Origin: Schistocephalus solidus
Taxonomy: Eukaryota > Platyhelminthes > Cestoda > Diphyllobothriidea > Diphyllobothriidae
NCBI GenBank assembly: GCA_017591395.1
Contig: WEDG01008830.1
Coordinates: 1 to 64,000 of the forward strand
Length of the DNA: 64,000 nt
Direction: 5' to 3'
Part shown: one piece after another, positions 34,600-45,443 of the stretch
Position numbering within the stretch: the first letter of the stretch is position 1
Layout: each line of letters starts with the position of its first letter
Translations under genes and position numbers: made by a program
The notes under the pieces: model-generated
Databases searched by the model: none
What the model was told of the DNA's origin: nothing
Seen by the model: the letters and a program-made list of their open reading frames with translations, nothing else

Positions 34600-35876
34600 T
34601 TAAAAATTCCAAGTGCCAACACATCTAGCACACATTGCTAACCCATCGAAACTGCCCATAGTCCTCCCAGGAGCTCGACTACCAGTACCAGCAACAGAGC
34701 CCCCAAGACTCAGCACCTATCCTGTCCTCATTGTCACCGCACATGCACAGCACGCATCGGCTTGGTCGGTTACTTGCGATTCCATAACACAGAGACCGGC
34801 GAACCAGTGCCAGGTGCACCAACATACACCCGCCGCGCCCGACTCGACTCTCCGCACTGCCCACGCACATTCACACACCGCATGGGCCTATTAGGTCACA
34901 TGCGTCTCTATGAAAACCTGCTGTGGAATACCACCGACTATACCACAGCACTACATATTTCCTCATCAGCCTCTGCGCCTCACTTGATCGCACGCAACAC
35001 CACAAAAAATATGCTCTCAGTCTGTATAGCTGACTGAGAGGCAAGTATGATCCTCGGCTCCTTCTCCATGTGGCTCTTCTGCTGCATGTATGATCTGAGC
35101 TTGAGAATATCACGAGGCGATCAGCGCCGTGGGTTGGAGGGTTGCCAGCTGACAATTGCACTCCGAACTTGAAGTCAGTCCAGTGTTAGTTGTGTGGAGT
35201 GGCTCACCGGTGGTCTGAAATGCAGACTGCGATGGCTCCTTCTTAACCTGACCTGTGGCTATCTCACACATGTGAATTGTTGGCCGTTCAACGCTTAGAC
35301 GAGGACACCAGCAGCTGCACCAAATTTTGCATCAGAAAACTGACTGGCGCAAAAGGTGGCCTGATTGTGCGATTGGGGGGGGGGGGGGGGGAGAGAGATT
35401 GAGGTCCACGGATCAGCGTATTTTATTCTATAAACGATCTGACGCGCTTGAAACTATCACGTTACGCTTAAAGCCGTGGCTTGGAAGGTTGCCAACTTAC
35501 GGGATAACTCGGACCACGTGGTCAGCGCCGTGTGTGTTTTGTGTGGAGGGGCTGACTGACGGACCTAGAGTCAAGCTACAATGGATCCTTCTTAATGTGG
35601 CCTTTATGGCACTCCAACTCCGTGGGATACGACCAAGGTGTGGTGGCGTGCCCAGGGCGTCTCCAGCCGCACCAGTCACCTGCGTCCTCTCCCGCCTCCG
35701 GTCTTCTTGACTCTGTCCTGACACTGTGCTCAGGTGAGGGATGAAGAGAGAGGGCAGGAGATGCAGCGCAAGGCTACTATCACTTAAAGCTAATCCACGC
35801 GCAAGTCACCTTCCCTGCACCACCACGGTGTGGAGCATACGGTGAACATTGTCGGACTACGACGTTCGAACTGACG
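34600..35876 (+). mobile_element. 5'-truncated zinc-finger LINE: C2H2 remains and bipartite 3' UTR
   Basis: Finger remains: HRTCTARIGLVGYLRFHN (about 34735-34790) and DSPHCPRTFTHRMGLLGHM (about 34850-34910, first Cys lost), then MRLYENLL where other copies end LHDNLR-stop. The proximal module (about 35100-35450) and distal module (about 35460-35874, with gtggcttggaaggttgccaa) follow, ending CGACGTTCGAACTGACG. A 16-18 bp G tract lies inside the spacer at about 35377-35393. Confidence 0.7.
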
Positions 35877-36074
35877 AGATAATTAAAGAAGATGAAGAAG
35901 TTTGTTCGCTCGGTGTTACAGAAACACCTGTCCACTTCTCAGTTTTCCCCGAAACTACCCAGTGGCTCACAATCGAAGCTGTGTTAGAACACTGTTCAAA
36001 CGCATCCTGGCAGAAAATGCACCCGAGGCTCGTTACCTCCGAAGCCATTCATAAGCACCTAGGGTATGGAATGC

Positions 36075-36590
36075 ACTGATATGCATCAAGGACGTGTCAG
36101 AGGCTACCGAGCGCATTGCTACGGGAGTAGGTGTCGGAGTTGCACACCAGCCCAAAGTTACCGTGCCCAGTAGGGTTAAGAAGATCAAGTACTGATCAAA
36201 TCCTAGGGAGCAGTCCAATGTAGTGTATAGCATCCAGTGTCTAAACTGTCGCCGTACTTACACAGGACAGATTGGACGGAGGCTTAGGTCACATACACGA
36301 ACATAAGCTAGCTGTGAGACGGGGTGACGGATTATCACAATTGGTTGTCCACACCTACGAGGATAATCGCCCACACCAGACGCAAGACAGGCTAGCAATT
36401 GATTGAGGCCTGGGCATCCGATGAAAACTTACTCAATCGATTTATTGATCTGGAACCGGCATACAGAGCCCATGCCCCCTGTAAATATTGCTTGCTTTTG
36501 TTGCTGCTTTTGTCGCTGACGGTGGACTCTAGCAAGATTTTCAAAGCTCACACGTGAATAAAACCATGATTCTGGCGAGTGAACAGGATT
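36075..36590 (+). pseudogene. Penelope-like element 3: GIY-YIG endonuclease remains and 3' end
   Basis: KDVSEATERIATGVGVGVAH precedes VVYSIQCLNCRRTYTGQIGR (GIY-YIG core with YTG), then RLRSHTR and HKLAVRRGDGLSQLVVHTYE after a frameshift. The rest of the nuclease domain is decayed (QTQDRLAI, tcgatttattgatctggaac), ending near gcgagtgaacagg at 36590 without a TTC tail. Same 3' family as 26450, 48296 and 52885. Confidence 0.75.
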
Positions 36591-37384
36591 TTTCGTTGTA
36601 TATCGACAATCTTCGCACGCCGCCTGTATGCCGGTCGGTTCAGCCAGTAATGGTCAGTACATTGGCTGGCAGGATAGGAAATCACATAGCCACATTGCTG
36701 TCTGCCTCCAGGATTAGCATCTTTTGGCCGGAGGGGGCAGGGAGGGGAGGGCCGTCCACACAAAGACCAGTTTTATCAAAAAAACATAAGAGTGCAACTG
36801 GCGCGCTACCAAAATGTCACCAAGGGGCCAACATGGTAAACGCCTGTGACATCTGTCGACATCACCGCACTCCACGCGAGTTTGGATTGACCGGAGGCGA
36901 CTGGGAGACCAGCGCAGTGAGCCGAAAGAATTCCGTGACAGAAATATGTTCTGAGATGAGCTACTGCAGTGTCAATGGCAGAGGTTTTCCTTCAAAATAA
37001 TTAGATTCTCCTTGTACATTAGACGCCGACTCGTGTGACTAAATGTCGAAAACAGATTACCTTATGCACTTAAATTAGCTTATTAAGATTAAATAATTAA
37101 CATCTTCTAAAAGGCGGGCTTTTTGCTCGATGCCTTGGGTTAAAATACTCACAATTAAGATACACGTTGATAGGTTGATCGATTTTTCTGATTCCAACAT
37201 CAACACAATGTTGCGTACAAATAGGTTGTGCTACTATTTTGAAAACTTGAGCCCTTCATCACACTTTCAATCAATTCAGAAACGAACCGATATGTGAGCA
37301 CAATGTAATCACTGAAAGCTGGTTAACTCTTCAAAATTAAAGAGATGAGCAGCTAAAAAACTGGCTTCCTTGTTGAAATACTTA
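36591..37384. other. Nothing recognised
   Basis: A 148-codon + frame (36554-37000) starts inside the Penelope-like 3' end and shows no domain; not taken as a gene. Confidence 0.3.
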
Positions 37385-38000
37385 AAAAATACTTCCGGTG
37401 CTAACGGAAAGCAAGAAACAACTATTCACCAGGGTCCCATTTCAAGGGGACCCAACAAGTGGACTCTTACGAAGGTGCCTAAGCCAAGCTGTATCAAGCA
37501 CATTTCCAGCAGCCGACTTCTCCCATCCTATACGGAGGGGGAAAGAACAAACTACCAGCCACTTCAATGTGCATTTATTCTTTCACCTGCCCATATGGTG
37601 CAGAATGTATTGGTCACAAGAACCGGCGTTTGTCCAAAAGAGTACGAGAAAACCTTCCAGCATGGTGATGAAAGGGGCAGATATGGAACAGAAATATCTC
37701 TATCCTCATGCATGTGGTAGACAGAGGCCATCGTGTAGATGCCAAAGAGGCCTTCCGAGTAATTTACAAGGTCCCCTCAACCTATTCAAAATTCCTTGAA
37801 CAGCGTCTGTTGGCTAAGGCAGAAGCAACTGTAATCAGGCTACGCAAACCAGTCCTGTGCGCTCAAAAGAAATTTATACAGGCGTCGAAATTACCTGGCC
37901 CGGCAGCCACCATTCCTCTGACGCTGATCATAAAACAGACCGCATATTCAGGTCCGAGTAATTTACTATGTTGGCGACTGTCGCAGACTTGTGTCTACAT
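37385..38000 (+). pseudogene. Penelope-like element 4: a different GIY-YIG lineage (broken)
   Basis: TRVPFQGDPTSGLLRRCLSQ starts the recognisable part. Then comes FTCPYGAECIGHKNRRLSKR with VRENLPAW, two stops, and VVDRGHRVDAKEAFRVIYKV, YSKFLEQRLLAKAEATVIRL and KPVLCAQKKFIQ. The order matches the GIY-YIG domain of Penelope-like proteins (first Cys pair, YIG-type core, Arg/His, Glu), but the sequence is clearly unlike elements 1 and 3. Several frameshifts; 5'-truncated. Confidence 0.7.
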
Positions 38001-39124
38001 ATTTTTGTGTTTTTTCCCAGTGGAAGGGCATGTTGCATATCCGCAAATGATTTCTACAACGCCTCGCCAGCGCGAGACGTGGTTAGCCGGTCCGCATAAA
38101 TCAGATGAGAAGAGAAACCAAAAAATAGTACCTCTAAGGGAACGAGAAGACTGACTTTTACAAAGTTTTCGATTTTTAACTCTGAGAAATTTTGCAACGT
38201 AAAACCCAGTAATAAGGCTATCGACAATCTTTACTTTCACCCCAGCCATAAGTATGTGGAATCGATCTCGAACTGTGTAAGAACCTGGCGGTGTTCCTTT
38301 TATTTCCTTCATTATTTAGGATGACTTTTGTATGGTCTAAATTCAACTAGCGTACAATTTACAAAAGGTATATCAACTGCTGTAAGCCGTCTGAGAAATC
38401 TTTCGGAACTCTGCGCGGCACAGAAAATTTGCTACTGTCTGCCAAGTAAAGGTGTGAACGAGCAGAACTTTTCAACTTTACCTCTGACTTTACTTTGGGA
38501 AGAAATGAAGGACACGCACGTAATTTTTAAGGAGAAAATATAATAAAGAAGTTTTTTATTGGAGCAGGAACAAGCTGATCGCTGTGTGGACGTCTTTTTT
38601 CCTATGTTTCATATTTAGGCAAGTTTAGCAATTGCACCCGAACCGTCAGTCACAGGCGAAGGCTTCTGAGGGGTCACCATACGGGTAAAAACATTTCCGG
38701 AAAGGACTTATTATGGACCTTCCCATAATCGCTTGAGGGCGCAGAAGGCCGCCATATTTTTAAGAGTGCCTTGAACCTCCAGGGACTGCACTGTCACCTC
38801 GAAACATGCAGCAATTTTATTGGAGGGGAGTTCTCCTCATACGCAGTCGTTTGTATGGGCATACCTGATGCGCTTCTATGAAGTACTTTTAACCCTTTGA
38901 CATGACTTGCCACTTTTTAAAAGAACATCGCTGTTTCTAACCAATTTGAAATTACTTTAAATATTTCTTTTAGGTCTTCGTTTAAGTGAAGGTCGTTCGA
39001 TATTGATCGGCTGCTCTAGTCGGTGCACATGAGCCACTTAGCAAAGTACAGAAGAGTTTTCGTGCATTTACGCCTGTTTAGAATGCAGTCTTCATAATTC
39101 GAAAAGGCTGTCCATTTTAAGCGG
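38001..39124. other. Nothing recognised
   Basis: AT-rich intron sequence with only short frames. No shared repeat seen. Confidence 0.3.
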
Positions 39125-39185
39125 GCGGGGTGGTTCCTAGTAGGGTGTCCTGTTTAGGCGGCCATACAAGGCATCCCTACCTAAA
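39125..39185. repeat. Solo end of the foldback element family
   Basis: Reads gtgtcctgtttaggcggcca and tacaaggcatccctacc, matching the terminal inverted repeats at 55197-55225 and 55592-55620. Confidence 0.6.
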
Positions 39186-39558
39186 TGTCAGCTGTCAGTC
39201 CTTAATTTACCCAGTGCTCGCACTGCACCGGGCAAACGACATTGCCTGGCCGCCGTACGAGACACTAGAACGTGGCCGTTGGGGAGGTCTGACCAGCATG
39301 ATTTCAGGCAGCCAGCAACAGCAGCGGCTGAGGTCGGTATCGTCAAGTCAGGTTTCTGTCGTGTCACTGGGGTGGAGGCTGCAGCTGGACGCAACATTGC
39401 GCCCGTCGGGACGCGATCATCTAGTAAGCCTCCAGGCCCTGTTGCGGCTGCATCGGGTGTGGCGGTGATCGCAGTGAGCCTACGTTTCAGGGCAGGAATT
39501 GCCGGAGGCTAATTATCGCCACGGCGGCTGTGGCACTGACCTTGTTGTTCGAAAGTGG

Positions 39559-39559
<1 letters not shown>
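39186..39559. other. GC-rich stretch, nothing recognised
   Basis: Short frames only. Lies between the solo foldback end and the (CA)n tract. Confidence 0.3.

Positions 39560-39594
<35 letters not shown>
39560..39594. repeat. (CA)17 tract abutting the LINE 3' end
   Basis: On -, the LINE 3' terminus CAAACTGTC is followed directly by GTGTGTG for 35 nt. Confidence 0.95.
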
Positions 39595-39596
<2 letters not shown>

Positions 39597-39990
39597 CAGT
39601 TTGACCGTCGTAGTCCGAAGATGTCCACCGTATGCTCATGGGAAAGTTCAGCAGGGACGGTGACTTGCGCGTGATTCAGTTTAAAGTGATAGTAGACTTG
39701 CGCTGCATCTACCGCACTCTCTCCTCATCCCCCACCTGAGACCGGTGTCAAGACAGAGTCAAGAAGACCGGAGATGGGAGAGGGCGCAGGTGGCTGGCGC
39801 GGCCGGAGCCGCCCCTGGACGTGCCACCACACCTGGCTCGGATCCCACGGAGTGGGAGTGCCATAAAGGCTACATTAAGAAGGAGCCATTGCAACTTGAC
39901 TCTCAGTCCGCCAATCAGCCACTCCACACAAAACACACATTGGGCTGACCACGCGGTCCAAGTTATCCCGTCAGTTGGCAACCTTCCAAG
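39595..39990 (-). repeat. LINE 3'-UTR distal module, copy 1 (tandem, terminal)
   Basis: Nearly identical to the module at 40001-40410 over about 400 bp (tgagaccggtgtcaagacag, gagtcaagaagaccggagat, ggctggcgcggccggagccg). It ends at the (CA)n tract. Confidence 0.85.
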
Positions 39991-40000
39991 CACACACGTG

Positions 40001-40410
40001 ACATTTCGACCGTCGATTTCGACGAGGTCCACCGTATGCTCCACACCAGGTGGTGCAGGGACGGTGACTTGCGCGTGAATTAGTTTTAAGTGATAGTAGC
40101 CTTGCGCTGCAGCTACCGCACTCTCTCCTCCTCCCCCACCTGAGCCCGGTGTCAAGACAGAGTCAAGAAGACCGGAGATGGGAGAGGGCGCAGGTGGCTG
40201 GCGCGGCCGGAGCCGCCCCTGGGCGTGCCACCACACCTGGCTCGGATCCCACGGAGTGAGAGTGCCATAAAGGCCACATTAAGAAGGAGCCATTGCAACC
40301 TGACTCTCAGTCCGCCAGTCAGCCACTCCACACAAAACACACATTGGGCTGACCACGCGGTCCGAGTTATCCCGTCAGTTGGCAACCTTCAAGCCACGGC
40401 TTTTAGCGCA
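40001..40410 (-). repeat. LINE 3'-UTR distal module, copy 2 (tandem)
   Basis: From GTGGCTTGAAGGTTGCCAAC (near 40395) to GACGGTCGAAATGT (near 40001), followed by the short tail CACGTGTGTG. The next module copy begins CTTGGAAGGTTGCCAACTG at about 39989. Confidence 0.85.
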
Positions 40411-40429
40411 CCGTGATAGTTTCAAGCGC

Positions 40430-40860
40430 GTCAGATTGTTTATAGTGAGGAATATGCACTGAGCTGTCGACTCACTCTCTCCCCACCCCACAGTCAGACT
40501 ACTGTCCGAGCCGGTCAGTTGCCTGATGTGGGAGTGGGCGCATTGGCTGACGGATCGGCGTACCCGTCTTCGCGCGCCACAGCACGACCTGGCCCCCATA
40601 ACGCACACACCAGGATTCACAAACTCAGGGGATATGGAGCAGCCATTGCCGTCTGACATCCCAGTCCACTGGTCAGCCACTCGACACACACAGCATATAC
40701 ACTGAGCCGACGGCGTGGTCTGGTGGAAGCGTCAGATTGGCAGCTTCCCAGCCACGGTTTCTAGGGAAACCGTGATATACTCTGGTAAATGGTGATTGTG
40801 AGGGTGTAGTCGATGTATTGGTGTAGGTAGTGTGTGCTGATGTAGCTTAGCCTCCGGAGG
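40430..40860 (-). repeat. LINE 3'-UTR proximal module and spacer
   Basis: Diverged relative of the distal module. On - it starts CCGTGGCTGGGAAGCTGCCA after a short hairpin made of CACGGTTTC and GAAACCGTG (near 40765), runs through GTGGCTGACCAGTGGACTGG and GGTGTGTGCGTTATGGGGGC, and ends in the spacer with CAATCTGACGCGCTTGAAAC. Confidence 0.8.
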
Positions 40861-40861
40861 T

Positions 40862-42300
40862 TTACCGGAGGTTGTCGTGGAGGTGCATGTGTCCTAAGAG
40901 GCCCATGCGGTGTGTAAATGTGCGGGAGCAAGGAGGTCAGTGAAGGCGGGCGCGTCGACTATATGTCGGAGCCCCCAGGCACTGGTTCACCAGCCTCCGT
41001 GCGATGGATTCGCAGGTGACCGACCAGGCCGATGCGTGAGTTGAAGTTGCGGGCGCAGTGTGGGCAGGAGAAATCGGTGGAGGCTGGGGCGATGTCATTC
41101 ATGGTAGTGGGGGTGTCAGGGGCGCTAAGAATGGCAGGAGCGGAGGGTGCGCATGGTGTATCGGTGTTGTCGGCATTGTGGTGTATTCCGCTGTCATGGA
41201 TGCGCATGTGACCGAATAGGCCCATGCGATGAGTGAATGCGCGAGTACAGTGAGGGCAGTGGAGGCGACGATCTCTGCTGTGTGATGGTGTTCCAGGCAC
41301 TGGCTCACCGGTCTCTGTACGATGTATTCGCAAGTGACCGACCAGGCCGATGCGTGAGGTGAATGTGCGGTCGCATTGAGTACAGCTTAGGAGAGATTCC
41401 CCATCGCTGATGGTGGTTGTGGTGGTAGAAGTGAAGGCGAAGGCAATGGTGGTTGCGGTGGTGGGGGTAACAGGCGATGAGTAGATGGATGTGGTCTCTA
41501 TGATGGTGGGAGTAATGGAATTGATGTCAGGAGTGAGGGTGGGGAGTTAGAATGAGGGTTGGCAGAATTTGACGTAGAAATTGGAATTGTGGGATTGTTG
41601 GTGCATTGCGTCCGAAGATGTCCGACCAGGCCGATTCGCGCGCGGAAGATGCGTTGACAGCGCGGGCATGTTGGCAGGGCCTGGGCATTGGCGGTGTTGG
41701 TCCGGGGCGCTGGTGACTTTCGTGCCGCTCTTTTATTCTTGGCGGCGGCGATCCGGTTGGCCTCGTAGATTGCTGAACCAGTCTTCACTGATCTTCTCCA
41801 TGCCGGTCTATCCTGGGCGAGGTCTTCCCAGGTCGCCGAGTTGATTTGCAGTTGCTTCCAGCGATTTTTTAAAGTGTCCTTGTAGCGTCGTTTTTTTGAC
41901 CCCCCTGCCGACGAGAACCCGTAGCGACATCTCCGTAGAAAAGTCGTTTGGGTAGTCGCTCGTCGTCCATTCTTACCAAGTGGCCGCTCCATCGCAGCTG
42001 CACTTGCCTCAGCATGGCATGGATGCTGAGGATTCCGGTCCGCTCCAGGACTTCCGTGTCCGGGATCCTGTCTTGCCATCTCAGCTTCAGTATTCTGCGG
42101 AGGCAGCTGAGATGAAAGTGATTCAGCTTCCTGGCTTGGTTCGAGTAGACGGTCCAGGTTTCCGCTCCATAAAGGAGTGTCGACAAGACGACGGCCTTGT
42201 ACATCTTCAGTTTGGTGTTCAGGTGAATACCGTGGCGATTCCACACGGAGGCCTGCAGCCGGCCGAAGGCCTGACTAGCTTTGGAAATCCGTTGGGCAAC
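40862..42300 (-). pseudogene. LINE pol C-terminus with array of C2H2 zinc fingers
   Basis: After [62 protein letters not shown] and [14 protein letters not shown], the usual end of this pol type, then KNRWKQLQINSATWEDLAQD. The finger array follows: finger 1 CPRCQRIFRARIGLVGHLRT (about 41670-41606), a Ser/Thr/Pro-rich linker with a stop near 41498, finger 2 CTQCDRTFTSRIGLVGHLRI (about 41383-41320), finger 3 CPHCTRAFTHRMGLFGHMRI, finger 4 CPHCARNFNSRIGLVGHLRI, and finger 5 CSRTFTHRMGLLGHM, whose first half carries a stop. The frame ends LHDNLR-TAA near 40862. Fingers are joined by TGEPVPG-type linkers. Role in the element unknown; DNA or RNA binding is likely. Confidence 0.8.
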
Positions 42301-42304
42301 CTCG

Positions 42305-43437
42305 TCATCGATTCTCGTGTTGCGCGAAATCGTGCTTCCTAGATAAGCGAAGGTCTCCACGTTTTTTGAGTTGAGCACCGTTGACATTGATTCGAGGAGC
42401 ATTGTATTCCGCGCTGGGTGGCGGCTGGTGCATGACAACCGTTTTGGCTGTACTGATTGTTAATCCGAAATCGGCGCAGCCTTCGGCGAAGAGGTCCATG
42501 CTCCTTTGCATGTCCTCCTCCGTCACGGTGTTAAGGGCGCAGTCGTCCGCGAAGAGCAAGTCATGGACTGTAGTCGTAGACACGCGCGTTGGAGCCTGCA
42601 TACGCCGACTGTTGAGAAGGTGCCCGTCAGTTCTGTAGGCGATGCGGATACCAGGCTGCTCATCACGGTAGGCGTCCATCAGCATAGCCGAGAACATGAG
42701 ACTGAAGAGGGTGGGGGCCAGTACGCAGCCCTGCTTCACTCCGTTGGTCACTGCGAATGCTTCGGATACCGTCCCGTTGTCAGTGACGCGCGCCGACATC
42801 CCGTCATGAAGCTGACGCACCATGTGCGTGAACCGCTCAGGACAGCCGAATTTCTGCATGACTTTCCACAGTCCGTCACGATTCACCGTGTCAAAGGCTT
42901 TCGTTAGATCCACAAAGGTAGTGTATAGGTGAGTTCGCATCTCCTGACACTTCTTGTAGCTGGCGGGCGGCAAAAATCATATCGGTTGTTCCGCGGTGTC
43001 GGCGGAAGCCACATTAGCTTTCCGGGAGCAGGCCCCTGCTCTAGGTGACCGTTAAGACGATTGAGAAGGATACGGGCGAAGATCTTCCCGGCGATGTTGA
43101 GCAACGAGATGCCTCTGTGATTATCACAGAGTTGCCGGTTCCCCTTCCGTTTGTAGAGATGGACGATGGTCGCGTCTTTGAAATCCTGAGGAACTTGTCC
43201 TTGGCGCCACATCTCCTGGAACAGTGTTGTGAGTTCTGACATCAGCCGGGGCCCACCGTGCTTGTAGACTTCCGGTGGGATTGCGTCGGATCCCGGTGCT
43301 TTTACCGCTGGAAATCTGCTGCACGGCCCGGATGGTTTCTGGTAGGGAAGGCGGCAGATCCAGATCATTGTTCGTGTCCACTTCAGGGAGCCGGTCAATG
43401 GCAGCATCGGAGATGGCTGATGAGCAATTAAGGACAC
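42305..43437 (-). pseudogene. LINE reverse transcriptase domain (frameshifted)
   Basis: Motifs in order: VKAPGSDAIPPEVYKHGG (43320 region), DFKDATIVHLYKRKGNR, CDNHRGISLLNIAGKIFARI, the FRRHRGTTDMIF-like segment near 43000 across a frameshift, TTFVDLTKAFDTVNRDGLW (first catalytic Asp), VTNGVKQGCVLAPTLFSLM (42742-42713 region), and LLFADDCALN with the FADD catalytic pair at 42553-42542, then [12 protein letters not shown]. All catalytic residues are present, but the frame is interrupted near 42970 and 42340. Confidence 0.88.
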
Positions 43438-43899
43438 TTCTGAAGTGCTCGGCCCAGCGCTTCAGAATTTGCGATTTCTCTGTCAGCAGTGTTGTGCCGT
43501 CAGAGCTGAGCAGCGGTGCGGACCCCTTGATACACGGGCCGTAGATGGCTTTGATGGCTTTGAAAAAGTTTTTTTATTTCCTTGCGGTCCGCATACCCCT
43601 GGATTTCCTCAGCCTTTCGGATCATCCAGGCATCCTGCATCTCCCGCAGCCGTTGTTGTACAAAGGCGCCGGCATCTGAAAAAGGCTGCTTTGGTGGCGT
43701 CAGTCCGAAGGTCCATGTAGGCTTTGTGTAGTCTATTCTTCTCCGCGAGTAAGTTGCTGATGTCGGCGTCATTGTCGTCAAACCAGTCCTGGTGTCGACG
43801 GTGTGCGCGTCCGAGTACATCGAGGGCGGTGGACTGGATGACATTTCGCAGTTGACACCATCGTGTCTCCACGGTAGCGGTATCATCTGGAGCATGCAG

Positions 43900-44810
43900 G
43901 TCCTCCAGTTTCTCGGTTATTTGGTTGCTGAAATCAAAACAGTGAGCAGGCAAATTTAATAAAAGAGTATTTAACTTACATGGCGGCCTCTTACCTTGGG
44001 GCCTTCGTCGGGGTTGCAGTCGGAGCCTCATCTGAGAAATGACGAGGCGGTGATCTGTCCAACCATCGGCATCGCGGATCGCCTTGGTTACCAGCACGTC
44101 CTGTCGATCTCGCCTCCGGACGAGAACATAGTCCAGCAGATGCCAGCGCCGCGACCGAGGGTGAATCCACGTGGCCTTCTCCCGCGTCGGAAGGCGGAAG
44201 AAGGTGTTGGACAGCAGGAGACGGTGTTCCGCACACGTGCGCAGAAGAAGGAGGCCGTTATCGTTGCAGCTACCGAGACCGTGGGGACCCAGCACTCCCC
44301 TGCCAGGCAGCGTGGTCCGTCCCGACGCGGGCATTGAAGTCACCAAGGACAATTAACTTGTCCTCTTTCGGCACAGTCGCCAGCAAGGCGTGCAGGTCCT
44401 CGTAGAATTTGGTCCTTCGCCGCATCAGAGCTCGTCATTGGGGAGCGTAGGCGCTGATGATGGTGGCGAACTGGTCTCCCCGAAGAGGCAGGCGGAGGCT
44501 CATCAGGCGATCATTGATACCCTGCGGCAGACAGGGCAGACGTCCCACGATGTCGTTCCGGATGGCAAAGGCAACACCAGCGTCGCGTCGCTCTGCCTTT
44601 GGCCGGCCGCTCCAGAAGAAAGTGTATCCGGCCCCCACCTCCTCCAGCTGACCCCTGCTCAGAGAATCGGGTCTCGCTGAGAGCAGCAATGTCCACCTTG
44701 TAGCGCGCCAGTTCCCGAGCGACTAGCGCCGTCCTTCGTTCCGGCCGGTTGCTCCTAGGATTGTCTAAAAGGGAGCGAACATTCCAGGCTGCTAGTGTGA
44801 ACGGACTCAC
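43900..44810 (-). pseudogene. LINE APE-type endonuclease domain (frameshifted)
   Basis: In order: LAAWNVRSLLDN with [20 protein letters not shown] and SETRFSEQG (N-terminal APE motifs, the Glu being metal-binding); [23 protein letters not shown] with IISAYAP (catalytic Tyr region); the [12 protein letters not shown] segment near 44340; [33 protein letters not shown] (D of the DY motif) and [13 protein letters not shown] (the SDHR-type His motif, here TDHR). The enzyme nicks target DNA to prime reverse transcription. Frameshifts near 44680, 44435 and 44350 break the frame. Confidence 0.8.
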
Positions 44811-45400
44811 ACGAGCAGCCTGAAGAGTATGGCGAGGGGGATGGGGACGGGGGTATTGTTGTTTGTTTGAGTTTTACGACCGCGTAGTTTGCGATCTGCG
44901 AGCCGCGGCCGGCTGCAGAAGACGTGAGACCCAGCATTTTTTTAGGGCACATTTTCTAGCCCCTTCCTCCGCGAGGAGGCAAGCAGTGCTATCCCTAAAT
45001 AGGGCTGCTCGGACATCCCAGACGGCTGCCGAACTCCACTATGGGTCACGGATTTTGTTTTAGTGGGAGAACGACCCGAGTTAGTCTGGGCCGCCTACGG
45101 GGTTGCTGTCGCCCCCACCGTAGGACTTTTTGAGAGGGGGGAGGTGGGAAGTTCGGGAGTCAGACATACCGAGTGTGGAGGCACACACAACACCGGAGAC
45201 CCTCACCTGGTTTAGCCCGCCGGTCGTGACGGTTGCCCGGGGTGTGGCCGCTGGGAAGAACCCAACTTCGAGGAGCCACAGGTGAGAGTTGGGTACCAGT
45301 TAGAGGCGGCCACAGGAGCATTCACCACCTGTATGAGACAAATGGAGCGACCAAATGCAAGCTGTGTGGTGCTGCCCCTAACTAGTACCCCTACACCCCA

Positions 45401-45402
<2 letters not shown>

Positions 45403-45438
<36 letters not shown>
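45403..45438. repeat. (CA)18 tract abutting the LINE 5' end
   Basis: Thirty-six nt of CA repeat directly before the - strand start of the LINE. Confidence 0.95.

Positions 45439-45443
<5 letters not shown>

Larger units (their letters stand above)
39595..45402 (-). mobile_element. Near-complete zinc-finger LINE (APE-type non-LTR retrotransposon), inactivated
   Basis: About 5.8 kb on -. 5' UTR about 45402-44830 (GGGGTGTAGGGGTACTAG start, shared with 21846); APE-like endonuclease about 44810-43900; RT about 43437-42305; pol C-terminus about 42300-41700; C2H2 finger array 41670-40862; 3' UTR about 40860-39595 with a proximal module and two tandem copies of the distal module. The pol frame is split by several frameshifts and stops. 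Both ends adjoin (CA)n/(TG)n tracts. The clade (RTE/CR1/I group) is not settled here. It is the fullest copy in the window and the reference for the truncated ones. Confidence 0.85.

Noticed and set aside
36554..37000. 148-codon + frame
   Set aside because: Starts in a Penelope-like 3' end, no domain, no sign of a gene beyond it.
39748..40385. Long - frames such as the 162-codon frame, with repeated CVFCVEWL and LLLNVAFMAL
   Set aside because: They lie in the LINE 3'-UTR modules and recur with stops and shifts in other copies, so this is non-coding repeat.
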